Of a stretch of DNA of 64,000 nucleotides, positions 27,333 through 35,146 are shown piece after piece. Origin of the DNA: Pyrinomonadaceae bacterium (lineage in GTDB: Bacteria > Acidobacteriota > Blastocatellia > Pyrinomonadales > Pyrinomonadaceae); contig JAIBCA010000074.1 in assembly GCA_019694345.1 (NCBI GenBank), positions 32,960 to 96,959 on the forward strand, given 5' to 3'. How positions within the stretch are numbered: the first letter of the stretch is position 1; every line of letters starts with the position of its first letter. The translations under genes were made by a program, and so were the position numbers. The notes under the pieces are model-generated. The model saw only the letters and a list, made by a program, of their open reading frames with translations. It made no database searches and was not told the origin of the DNA.

Positions 27333-29780
27333 ATGAAATCAAGGATCTTCTCGATCGCAACGTCGGTTCTCTTCGCTTTTGCGGCCGCGGCCCAAGTAGC
27401 TCCGCAGCCCACGTTTATCGACACGTTCGCCAGTCCGGCGGGTGTCTCCGGCGAGGGCGGCTCATCGGCCGCGTTGATAAGGGGAATTGGCAGGGCTGCG
27501 AATACCGGAGTGGCATTCACCGATCGGGAAGCATTTGTCGGAGACGTTGGCGGCGTGTCATGGAAACGACTGACCGTTCCGCTCGGTTTGGCCGACCGTA
27601 TTGCCGGCGCTGAGATCGAAGCCGGCGGGGTCATCAGACTCGTTATTTCCAACCGAATCATCGGCCGGTTTTCGCTGATGGTGACCCGCGATGGCGGTGA
27701 GCAATGGTCACAATTGCCGATAGCTATCAGGCCCGAGGACCTTGACGAAGCCGACTTTTCGTCAGGTGAGCTGACATCGGCCGATGGCGTATTGAGACTC
27801 AGCATCAGGCTGATGTCGAGCTCGAATTTCGAACGCCGGGCAAAGTATAGCTCGAACGACGACGGTCGCTCCTGGAACCTGATCGAGTCGCGTTCTGACC
27901 TTGCCAAAGGGGATGACCTGACACAGGCCGCAAGGCTCGGGCGGCTTGGGCGGTCTGCGAGCATACCCTCCGATGAAATGGTCGTAATGGCCGCGGGTGA
28001 ACGTTCACCATGGATTCTTACGCAGAGCGGCACTTGCTTTGGCTACAAGTCTGGTTGCGTCCAGGAAACTCGTCTGAGAACGGCCACGGGTGCGGATATC
28101 ACACCGCAAGCGATCCGTGGACTTGCCGAAGCCGAAAGGGCACTGGCACGGAGCTCCGCCGGTCGATCGATCGGAGCGGCGATGCCGCCGGGCGGAAACA
28201 CAAGGATCAGCCTCAACCGCGGCTTTGACAAATGCGATTCGCCGACGGTTTCGCAAATGCAGATTTGGTGGAACACCTCGCCGTATTTCGATATGAATAT
28301 TTACATGAGCGGCCGAAACCGGGCTTGTGCGGCCCAGCCCAATCTGTCGGCCGCATGGATCGATCAGGTGACCGCCATGGGATGGGGGTTGATCCCGACC
28401 GTCGTTGGGTATCAATCGCCGTGCACATCCTCGACGACGACGGCCAAACTCAGCTATGACCCCGCGACCGCGGAACAGCAGGGCCGCGGCGAAGCCGATA
28501 TTGCGGTAACAGCCGCCATCAATCTTGGCCTGACGGCCGGCTCGATCCTGTATTACGACATGGAGAGCTACAGCGAGACCGTGAGCACGCCGGGTTGCCG
28601 CGTTGCAACGACGGCATTTCTCAAGGGCTGGACCGATCGTATCAAGGAACTCAACTATAAGTCGGGTGTCTATGGTTCGCCGACAAACGCGGTGAATGAC
28701 TGGATCGGCATACCGGAGCCGAGCCGAATGGAGGCCGTTTGGCTTGCGCGCTGGGACCTTGTTATGTCTGTGTGGACTTACAACTCGCCTTCACCGACAG
28801 TCCCGACCAACGTTTGGGCAAATCACCAGCGGATCAAGCAATGGCAGAATCCTCACAATGAAACCTGGGGCGGAGTGACCTTTAACATCGATGGCGACAT
28901 TGCCGATGGACCGGTTGCGGGACTAACGGTCGCGAAGAACAAAAATGCCGATTTTGACGGCGACGGCAAGTCGGACGTGAGCATTTTTCGTCCGGATGCG
29001 GGGCTCTGGTATTACCTCAACAGCTCAAATGGCTCGGCTGGCGGCGTGGCTTTTGGCGCTCCGGGCGACATTCCGGTGCCCGGGGATTTTGACGGCGATG
29101 GCAAGACCGATACGGCGGTGTTTCGCCCGGCAGACGGAGTCTGGCATCTGTTGACAAAGGCCGGCGTTTATACCTCAAGGGCATTTGGAAGCCCCGGCGA
29201 TATACCGGTCGCGGCCGACTACAACAACGACGGAAAGACCGACCTCGCTGTCTTTCGCCCGTCGAACAGCATTTGGTACATCGCCAATAGCGACAGCCAG
29301 GGAACATTTACTTTCGTACAGTTCGGCCAGGCCGGCGATAAACCGGCTCCGGCTGATTACGACGGCGACGGCAAGGCCGACATCGCCGTTTTCAGGCCCG
29401 CCGGAGCGACCGGAACAGAGTGGTGGATACAGAAGAGTTCAGGCGGCGTATTCGCGACACAGTTCGGCGTATCTAGCGACCAAGCCGTCCCGGTTGATTT
29501 TACCGGCGACGGCAAGGCGGACGTCGCATTCTGGCGGCCGTCGACCGGCGAGTGGTTCATTCTGCGAAGCGAGGATCTGACCTATTACGCGTTTCCGTTC
29601 GGCACGGTCGGCGATGTCGCTGCTCCGGGCGATCTTGACGGCGACGGCAAAGCGGACCCGACTGTTTTCAGGCCGTCAAATGCGGTTTGGTATATGTTGC
29701 GCAGTCAGGCCGGGTTTACAGCCGTTCAGTTTGGGCTAAGCGGCGACCGCCCGGTCGAGAATGCATATCTGCCGCAATAG
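27333..29780 (+). CDS. Secreted DUF1906 (glycoside-hydrolase-like) protein with Asp-box and VCBS-type repeats
   Basis: An 815-residue exported protein. The signal peptide is residues 1-21 (ending AAAQ). Residues 25-280 contain two Asp-boxes, TRDGGEQW and SNDDGRSW, suggesting a sialidase-like propeller. Residues about 290-525 match the DUF1906/Rv2525c type: GFDKCDSP at the start, YFDMNIYMSG, WGLIPTVVGYQ, then a TAGSILYYDMESY strand carrying acidic residues where the barrel active site would be. Residues 540-815 are six units of about 48 residues with a DxDGDGKxDxxxFRP calcium loop. ATG 27333 was chosen because it starts the signal peptide. The substrate is unknown; a wall or polysaccharide-degrading role is inferred from the fold only. 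Confidence 0.85.
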   Translation: MKSRIFSIATSVLFAFAAAAQVAPQPTFIDTFASPAGVSGEGGSSAALIRGIGRAANTGVAFTDREAFVGDVGGVSWKRLTVPLGLADRIAGAEIEAGGVIRLVISNRIIGRFSLMVTRDGGEQWSQLPIAIRPEDLDEADFSSGELTSADGVLRLSIRLMSSSNFERRAKYSSNDDGRSWNLIESRSDLAKGDDLTQAARLGRLGRSASIPSDEMVVMAAGERSPWILTQSGTCFGYKSGCVQETRLRTATGADITPQAIRGLAEAERALARSSAGRSIGAAMPPGGNTRISLNRGFDKCDSPTVSQMQIWWNTSPYFDMNIYMSGRNRACAAQPNLSAAWIDQVTAMGWGLIPTVVGYQSPCTSSTTTAKLSYDPATAEQQGRGEADIAVTAAINLGLTAGSILYYDMESYSETVSTPGCRVATTAFLKGWTDRIKELNYKSGVYGSPTNAVNDWIGIPEPSRMEAVWLARWDLVMSVWTYNSPSPTVPTNVWANHQRIKQWQNPHNETWGGVTFNIDGDIADGPVAGLTVAKNKNADFDGDGKSDVSIFRPDAGLWYYLNSSNGSAGGVAFGAPGDIPVPGDFDGDGKTDTAVFRPADGVWHLLTKAGVYTSRAFGSPGDIPVAADYNNDGKTDLAVFRPSNSIWYIANSDSQGTFTFVQFGQAGDKPAPADYDGDGKADIAVFRPAGATGTEWWIQKSSGGVFATQFGVSSDQAVPVDFTGDGKADVAFWRPSTGEWFILRSEDLTYYAFPFGTVGDVAAPGDLDGDGKADPTVFRPSNAVWYMLRSQAGFTAVQFGLSGDRPVENAYLPQ

Positions 29781-29793
29781 GGCGATCCGATAT

Positions 29794-30717
29794 ATGACGG
29801 CCGAGGCTGAATACCGACTTTTCTTTCTGCGTGGCCACTCGAGATTCCCGGACGGAACCCTTTTCGAGCTAAGGTCCGGCGAATCTGTCATCATCCCCGA
29901 TCGCGGTGACGGGCAGGCATCGGCGGCATCGCGGGACTCATTGATCGAGATCCCGCCGTTTGCCGAGAATGTGCCTCCGACCCAGTGTCCGGTTGCGATA
30001 ACCTCGATCAACCCGGGCGTTCCTGACGACGCCGTTGTGGACATTACGATCCACTATCAGGTGATCCTGATCTCTTTGCCGGCCGGTGAGAATGAAATTA
30101 ACGAGGTCACAGTTATCGATCGCGTGAAGAGTGTCGAGGCCGATCGTTACGAGGCCTCCACCGTCGATCCGGGGAACGGACGGCCGATCTATCGCCTGCA
30201 CATCGGGCATCTGAGGCCCGGGTTTTACGAGGCAACTGTCAAATTCCCGGAGCACGAACCGCTCCGAATGACGTTCATCAAATTTTACCCAAAGCAATTT
30301 ACCGATCGGTATGAGACTCTCGCCGCCCGTGAGATCTCCCCGTCAGACCGTACGGCTCATGAGAGAATTTCGGCGGAGGCGCACGTTGTTTCGAGGCACC
30401 GATCCGGCGAGCCATTTTCAGCCGAACTGTTGAACCTCGCACTGGGGTTGGTCACTGAATGGGGCGAGAATTTTCGCAAACCGATCCACGAACGCATACG
30501 TGCAGTGCATCCCGAACTTACCGATACCGAGGTCGACGAACTGACCGAACTCGCGTCCAAGGTCGAATACCGCATTTACGCGATCGCCGAAGACGAGTTG
30601 GCAGGCAAGATCTCCGAATTCGAGATCGTTCCTCAGGCGATCCGCGAATTTCCCTGGCTCTCGACCCGGAATGCCTCTCGGCTCGCGAATATTGGGATGT
30701 ACTATGCCCGCCGTTGA
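29794..30717 (+). CDS. Protein of unknown function
   Basis: A 307-residue soluble protein with no signal peptide. ATG 29794 is used; an ATG at 29761 would overlap the previous gene by 20 bases and adds a Cys/Arg-rich stretch. The first 180 residues are beta-rich (EYRLFFLRGHSRFPDGTLF, DAVVDITIHYQVILISLP, YRLHIGHLRPGFYEATVKF). The last 120 are helical (ERISAEAHVVSRH, LGLVTEWGENFRKPIHERI, TDTEVDELTELASKVEYRIYA). No catalytic motif stands out. It follows the DUF1906 gene by 13 bases and precedes ychF by 95 bases. Co-transcription with the DUF1906 gene is likely, which hints at a shared surface role but nothing more. Confidence 0.65.
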   Translation: MTAEAEYRLFFLRGHSRFPDGTLFELRSGESVIIPDRGDGQASAASRDSLIEIPPFAENVPPTQCPVAITSINPGVPDDAVVDITIHYQVILISLPAGENEINEVTVIDRVKSVEADRYEASTVDPGNGRPIYRLHIGHLRPGFYEATVKFPEHEPLRMTFIKFYPKQFTDRYETLAAREISPSDRTAHERISAEAHVVSRHRSGEPFSAELLNLALGLVTEWGENFRKPIHERIRAVHPELTDTEVDELTELASKVEYRIYAIAEDELAGKISEFEIVPQAIREFPWLSTRNASRLANIGMYYARR

Positions 30718-30812
30718 TGCTCGCCTGACACACAGCGGATGTTCGCGATTTCGCAATTCGGCCTTTCGATTGTAAAATAAGAGTTTTTGAACGGTCGCAG
30801 GATTACGCCCTT

Positions 30813-31916
30813 ATGTTACAAGCCGGAATAGTTGGACTACCCAACGTAGGAAAATCGACACTTTTCAATGCACTGACTGCCCAGGAGGCGGCATTGGCAG
30901 CTAATTACCCGTTCGCCACGATCGAGCCGAACATTGGCGTGGTCGCCGTTCCCGACGAACGGCTCGCGGTACTCGAAAAACTGAATAACGCCCAAAAGAC
31001 CGTGCCGGCAACGGTCGAGTTTCTCGATATCGCCGGACTGGTCCGCGGTGCGTCAAAGGGCGAAGGGCTCGGCAACCAATTTTTGGCAAACATCCGCGAA
31101 TGCGATGCTGTGATACAGGTCGTCAGGTGCTTCGAAGACGACAACATTGTCCACGTCGAGGGCTCGGTAAACCCGATCCGCGATATTGAGACCATCCAGA
31201 TCGAGCTTGCTCTTGCCGATCTGGCCTCGGCCGCGAAGCGTCGTGAAAAAGCACAAAGGGCCATCAAGGCATCTGGTGACAAGGCGGCCAAGATCGAGAT
31301 CGAGATCCTGGACAAGATACAGCCACTGCTTGAAGAGGGCCGGCCGGCACGTGCGGCGGACCTTTCCGACGACGAGCGTGCGATCCTGAAAACATGGTTC
31401 TTTCTATCGACCAAACCGACGATCTATGCCGCCAATGTAGATGAAGGTTCGCTCGCCGACCCGGCATCGAATCCGCACGTAGCCGAGGTAATGAAGCACG
31501 CCGAAGCCGAAAATGCCGACGTGGTGGTCATCTGCGCAAAGCTTGAGGCGGAGCTTGTCGCACTCGACCCCGAAGAACGCGACGAATATCTGCGCGACCT
31601 CGGCCTGGCCTCGAGCGGCGTCGATAAGCTGATCAAGGCCGCTTACCATATGCTCGGGCTCATGTCGTTTCTGACCGCCGGCGAAAAGGAGGTCCGAGCA
31701 TGGACGATCCCGATCGGCACCAAGGCTCCGCAGGCCGCGGGCGAGATCCATACCGACATCGAACGCGGATTCATCCGGGCCGAGATTATCTCGTATGACG
31801 ATCTGGTCGCGTGCGGCAGCCGAAAGGCCGCCAGCGAAAAGGGACTCGCTCGTCTCGAGGGTAAGGACTACATTATGCAGGACGGCGACGTCGTCGATTT
31901 TCGCTTTAACGTTTAG
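30813..31916 (+). CDS. ychF: YchF/OLA1-family P-loop ATPase
   Basis: A 367-residue Obg-family protein. It starts MLQAGIVGLPNVGKSTLFN with the G1 P-loop. G3 is DIAGLVRGASKGEGLGNQFL. The G4 position reads ANVDE, the NxxE variant that gives YchF its preference for ATP over GTP. A coiled coil follows G3, and the C-terminal TGS domain ends with IMQDGDVVDFRFNV. The length is normal. YchF binds ribosomes and is linked to oxidative-stress response in other bacteria. It appears to have its own promoter in the 95-base gap upstream. Confidence 0.97.
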   Translation: MLQAGIVGLPNVGKSTLFNALTAQEAALAANYPFATIEPNIGVVAVPDERLAVLEKLNNAQKTVPATVEFLDIAGLVRGASKGEGLGNQFLANIRECDAVIQVVRCFEDDNIVHVEGSVNPIRDIETIQIELALADLASAAKRREKAQRAIKASGDKAAKIEIEILDKIQPLLEEGRPARAADLSDDERAILKTWFFLSTKPTIYAANVDEGSLADPASNPHVAEVMKHAEAENADVVVICAKLEAELVALDPEERDEYLRDLGLASSGVDKLIKAAYHMLGLMSFLTAGEKEVRAWTIPIGTKAPQAAGEIHTDIERGFIRAEIISYDDLVACGSRKAASEKGLARLEGKDYIMQDGDVVDFRFNV

Positions 31917-31989
31917 CGTTCCACCGCACGAGGCTGTCCGCTTGCGGTAAACGGCCTGTCAGGCGAAAATACCTAAAGGCATTTATTCT

Positions 31990-32313
31990 GTGAGAGTATT
32001 TTGTTTCAGTATTATCGTCTGCCTCGTCCTGTTGACCGCTCTTCCTTCGGCGGCGGCGGACAATATTGGCGATAATTTTGAAAACGATCAGCGAGCGTAT
32101 GTCGTCGCTGCGGCTGACGACGAACCGGGACAGGGTGACAGATCACTCGCGTGCGAAGGTTCGTGCTGCGACGAAACGCCGGTGACAGCATCGTCTCTCC
32201 GGAGCCATAATACATCGCCAAAAGCAGCCATCATTGCCGCAAACGGCCTCGTTGCTACGACCCCGTATCATTCACTCGAACATAGCTGCGTTTGGCTCCC
32301 GCCAAAGGCCTGA
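31990..32313 (+). CDS. Small secreted protein of unknown function
   Basis: A 107-residue protein starting at GTG 31990, with a signal peptide (hydrophobic 4-19, then PSAAAD). The mature part is acidic, then has a CEGSCCDE cluster (Cys near 55, 59 and 60) and a single Cys near the end, in the sequence HSCVW. The Cys grouping and the position just before dsbB and dsbA suggest an oxidised or metal-binding periplasmic protein. No family was recognised, and the GTG start lacks a strong ribosome binding site. Confidence 0.5.
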   Translation: MRVFCFSIIVCLVLLTALPSAAADNIGDNFENDQRAYVVAAADDEPGQGDRSLACEGSCCDETPVTASSLRSHNTSPKAAIIAANGLVATTPYHSLEHSCVWLPPKA

Positions 32314-32432
32314 ACTCGTTCCCAACTTAGCGCCGATCCGTGTTCCGCTGACAATTAGCGGTCGCAATAACGATCAACAACATCCTTCAATTTCAAACCA
32401 GCGGTGAGACCTGTGCTCACTGCTCCAAAGCT

Positions 32433-32879
32433 ATGGAAGCTTCAGAAACCGTCGATATGAGCCGTTCCGGCCTCAATGAGCTACTGCCCTACGCAGCGTG
32501 GTCGATCGCGTTGCTGGGTATGGCAGGCAGTCTATTTTTCAGCGAGGTCATGGACCTGCCGCCCTGCGCGCTCTGCTGGTATCAGCGTATCGCGATGTAC
32601 CCTCTCGTTGTCATTATCGGCATCGGCATCGTCCGCCGTGAGGATAGTTGGCGCATCTACTCGATCGCCCTAACACTGATCGGCCTTGCCATATCGGTTT
32701 ATCACAATCTGCTCTATTACGGATTCATACCTGAGAGCATTACGCCGTGTACCGCGGGTGTGCCATGCAACGCGGTCCAGCTCGAATGGCTCGGATTTAT
32801 CACAATACCGCTCATGGGGCTTCTGTCCTTTGTCGGTTTGACCATTTGTTTACTGGCCTACAGGCCCAAGGAAATATAG
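32433..32879 (+). CDS. DsbB/BdbC-type disulfide bond formation membrane protein
   Basis: A 148-residue inner-membrane quinone-linked thiol oxidase. Four transmembrane helices are visible (about 19-37, 52-67, 76-96 and 121-143). The first periplasmic loop has Cys45-Ala-Leu-Cys48 followed by WYQR, the DsbB/BdbC signature. The second loop has the Cys106/Cys112 pair (PCTAGVPC). The enzyme re-oxidises a DsbA partner and passes electrons to quinone. The partner gene follows four bases later. An ATG at 32457 is an alternative start. It lies 119 bases after a small Cys-containing secreted protein. Confidence 0.9.
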   Translation: MEASETVDMSRSGLNELLPYAAWSIALLGMAGSLFFSEVMDLPPCALCWYQRIAMYPLVVIIGIGIVRREDSWRIYSIALTLIGLAISVYHNLLYYGFIPESITPCTAGVPCNAVQLEWLGFITIPLMGLLSFVGLTICLLAYRPKEI

Positions 32880-32883
32880 ATAT

Positions 32884-33567
32884 ATGAAAAAGGAATTCAT
32901 CATCTTAGGCGGGATCATACTCGTGGTGATCGCCGCGGCATTCATCGGTTCCGGCTATTACCGGAACTCGGTCCAGGAGGTGCGAAAGCCCTCAAACTCG
33001 ACCGGGCCGGCGGCAACGTCGGGTCAATTGCTTCGTCCGGACACGCCGATGTTAGGCCCGGCCGATGCCAAGGTCACGCTGGTCGAGTTTTACGACCCCG
33101 AATGCGAATCTTGTGCGGCATTCAGCCCGGTGATCAAGAAACTGCTCAAGGATTATGACGGCAAGATCAGATTTGCCGCCAGATATATGCCGCTGCACCC
33201 TAATTCGCTAAATGCAGCCAATTTGACGGAGGCGGCCGGCGAACAGGGCAAATTCTGGCAGGCACGCGAACTACTATTCCAGAAGCAGCCCGAGTGGGGC
33301 GAGAAACATGGTGCACCGGCGACAGCGCCTAAACCGGACATCGATGCCCTATTCGAAAGATACGCGATGGAGCTTGGCCTCGATGTCGCGAAAGTGAAGG
33401 CCGCGATCAAGGAAAATCGCTACGCCGCGAAGATCGAACTCGATAAAAAGGACGGCCAGGGATTGGGTGTTCGCAAGACCCCGCAGTTTTTCGTCAACGG
33501 CAGAATGTTGGTGAGATTCGGCGAGGGCGAGCTTCGGGCTTTGATCGAAGATGAACTTTCGCGGTGA
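32884..33567 (+). CDS. DsbA-type thiol:disulfide oxidoreductase
   Basis: A 227-residue periplasmic, membrane-anchored thioredoxin-fold protein. An N-terminal anchor helix spans residues 5-22. A linker rich in Pro/Ser/Thr follows. The active site is DPECESCAAF with Cys74 and Cys77, and the cis-proline is in the RKTPQFFVNG segment near residue 200. The insertion between them is helical, as in DsbA/DsbG-type proteins (Thioredoxin_4). It sits four bases after the DsbB-like gene, so the two surely form an oxidase pair. The downstream Cys-rich protein is a conceivable client. Confidence 0.92.
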   Translation: MKKEFIILGGIILVVIAAAFIGSGYYRNSVQEVRKPSNSTGPAATSGQLLRPDTPMLGPADAKVTLVEFYDPECESCAAFSPVIKKLLKDYDGKIRFAARYMPLHPNSLNAANLTEAAGEQGKFWQARELLFQKQPEWGEKHGAPATAPKPDIDALFERYAMELGLDVAKVKAAIKENRYAAKIELDKKDGQGLGVRKTPQFFVNGRMLVRFGEGELRALIEDELSR

Positions 33568-33591
33568 TCATGCTTTGCGATCGTTAGGGGA

Positions 33592-33607
33592 TGTGACACG
33601 CGTCACT
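33592..33607 (+). promoter_or_regulatory. CRP-like palindrome upstream of the Met/His/Cys-rich gene
   Basis: TGTGA-CACGCG-TCACT matches the CRP consensus TGTGA-N6-TCACA at nine of ten positions. It lies about 70 bases upstream of the -35 box of a good promoter. It could be a chance match, and no regulator gene is nearby. Confidence 0.4.
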
Positions 33608-33675
33608 GGCAAAATACCGAACGTCATCATATGATCATAGGTACGGCGGCAATGTTGGCCGCATGTCCGTGGCAA

Positions 33676-33704
33676 TTGATAATAGTTCGATCTGATATTA
33701 TTAT
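33676..33704 (+). promoter_or_regulatory. Sigma-70-type promoter of the Met/His/Cys-rich gene
   Basis: TTGATA (33676-33681), a 17-base spacer, then TATTAT (33699-33704), 31 bases before ATG 33736. An overlapping TATTAT at 33696 would give a 14-base spacer and is less likely. Confidence 0.6.
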
Positions 33705-33735
33705 CCATTTGTCTGAGTTTGGAGTTCATAAAGTC

Positions 33736-34266
33736 ATGAAAAAGAAACTTCTGTTTGTTGTCTCCACGTTTGTTGTTCTTGGGCTCGCGATCGCGGTTTT
33801 CGCGTTCAATAATACGGGTGTTTCTACGGCCCCGGCCGCGTGCTGCAAGGGTGATTCGTGCCCGATGAAGGGCAAACATGCCGAGACCAAGGATCCGTCG
33901 TCCATGCACGAAAACTGTGCCTGCAAGGACGGGAAAGAGTCATGCCCGATGATGAAGGACGGCGCGATGGCGGGCCACCAGATGAAAATGGATGGTACGC
34001 CGGCCGACCATCAGAAGATGATGGATGGCAAAGAGTCGTGCCCGATGATGAAGGACGGTGCGATGGCGGGCCACCAAATGAAAATGGACAGCTTGCCGGC
34101 CGACCATCAGAAGATGATGGATGGTAAAGAGTCATGTCCGATGATGAAAGGCGGTGCGATGAAAGACCACAAGATGAATGCCGATGCCGCCAAGACATCG
34201 GGCGGAAAAGATGGCTGTGGATGCTGCTCGAAGAAAATGGACGGAAAAACGGCTCCGGCCATTTAG
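33736..34266 (+). CDS. Secreted Met/His/Cys-rich tandem-repeat protein, putative metal binder
   Basis: A 176-residue exported protein with a signal peptide at 1-23 (FVVLGLAIAVFAF). The mature part begins with a CCKGDSCPMKGKH segment. It then has about two and a half tandem 32-residue units, each with KESCPMMK, GAMAGHQMKMD and ADHQKMMDG. The tail is DGCGCCSKKMDG. Each unit offers one Cys, about six Met and two His, resembling the Met/His-rich sites of periplasmic copper carriers. ATG 33736 starts the signal peptide and has a good promoter upstream. Neighbours are dsbB/dsbA before and a CusF-cytochrome fusion after, on the opposite strand. Copper or silver sequestration is inferred, not shown. 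Confidence 0.75.
   Translation: MKKKLLFVVSTFVVLGLAIAVFAFNNTGVSTAPAACCKGDSCPMKGKHAETKDPSSMHENCACKDGKESCPMMKDGAMAGHQMKMDGTPADHQKMMDGKESCPMMKDGAMAGHQMKMDSLPADHQKMMDGKESCPMMKGGAMKDHKMNADAAKTSGGKDGCGCCSKKMDGKTAPAI
33931..34185 (+). repeat. 96-bp tandem repeat encoding the metal-binding units
   Basis: Copies begin at 33931, 34027 and 34123, exactly 96 bases (32 codons) apart; the third is incomplete and diverges after about 50 bases. Copies differ mostly by single bases, for example AAAGAGTCATGC and AAAGAGTCGTGC, so the expansion looks recent. Confidence 0.9.
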
Positions 34267-34282
34267 CCTGACCGGCAATTTT

Positions 34283-34320
34283 GCAAAGGGCCCCGAACGT
34301 AGCAGTTTGGGGCCTTTTGC
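34283..34320. terminator. Bidirectional rho-independent terminator
   Basis: A GCAAAGGGCCCCGAACG / AGTTTGGGGCCTTTTGC hairpin with a short TAGC loop, between the Met/His/Cys-rich gene and the convergent CusF-cytochrome gene. It serves both strands. Confidence 0.8.
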
Positions 34321-34337
34321 ATTATTGGGGCCGAAAC

Positions 34338-34919
34338 TTAGTGTTTGTGGCCGGCATTTCTGTCGATACCCTTCTGCATTTCTTCGCGGACATATTTGAC
34401 CACCGCTCGGATCTCATCGGGTGAGAGCTTGTCGCGAAACGGGAGCATTTTGCCCGGTGAGCCATTTTCGACCTGTTTGATGTACTCTTCTTCGTTGTGA
34501 GCCAATGCATGTCCAGAAATAAGCGGTATCCCGCGCTTCTCACCGCCGCCGTTCTCGCCGTGGCACACGGCACAGTGGGTTTTGTAGATCTCACTGCCGG
34601 CAATGGTCTCGCCGGTCTTATCGATCTTGGTAATAGTGGAGGTGCTCCCCGAACGCTCTAATTCAAATGCAACAACGTCGCCGGGCATTAATCCATCGAG
34701 CATCTCCGGCCTCGCGACGGCAAACGCCATTTCCATCGCCGTCATATATCCCGGGATGTCCTTATGGTCAATTGTGACCTTTGCGGTTGAACGATCGATC
34801 GACTTGACAGTGCCGGTCGATCGATAAATGTTCTTCGTCGGTTCGCTGCTGCTTTTTGCACAAGAGATCGAGAATACCGACAGAACGGCCAGCAGAATTA
34901 TGATAGATCGGGCTCTCAT
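34338..34919 (-). CDS. CusF-like copper-binding domain fused to cytochrome c
   Basis: A 193-residue exported, probably membrane-anchored protein. The N-terminal signal (1-19) ends VFSISC, an imperfect lipobox. Residues 30-100 match the CusF_Ec type: YRSTGTVKSIDRSTAKVTI, then GYMTAMEMAF with Met59, Met62 and Met64, then a PGDVVAFELER strand. Residues 105-182 are a class I cytochrome c: Cys116, Cys119 and His120 (CAVCH), with Met158 in PGKMLPF as the sixth ligand. The C-terminus ends GHKH. A heme domain directly joined to a Cu(I)-binding beta barrel suggests redox coupling to copper. It is convergent with the Met/His/Cys-rich gene. Confidence 0.88.
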   Translation of the reverse strand: MRARSIIILLAVLSVFSISCAKSSSEPTKNIYRSTGTVKSIDRSTAKVTIDHKDIPGYMTAMEMAFAVARPEMLDGLMPGDVVAFELERSGSTSTITKIDKTGETIAGSEIYKTHCAVCHGENGGGEKRGIPLISGHALAHNEEEYIKQVENGSPGKMLPFRDKLSPDEIRAVVKYVREEMQKGIDRNAGHKH

Positions 34920-35007
34920 TCTTTAGTTTGGCTCCGGTTCGCCAAGGGCATTAGGAGGAAAGGCGAGATGATCGTCGCTCTCGCTTGAAAGTAAAGAAAA
35001 AAAGGTA

Positions 35008-35080
<73 letters not shown>

Positions 35081-35146
35081 CTAAGTTCATTAGTCTAAAG
35101 TATTATCGATTTTCCCGCAAACCGTTCCGGCCACGGTACGGTAAAG

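Noticed and set aside
33931..34185. CRISPR-like periodicity
   Set aside because: The 96-base period is in frame and codes for protein repeats; there are no spacers or cas genes.
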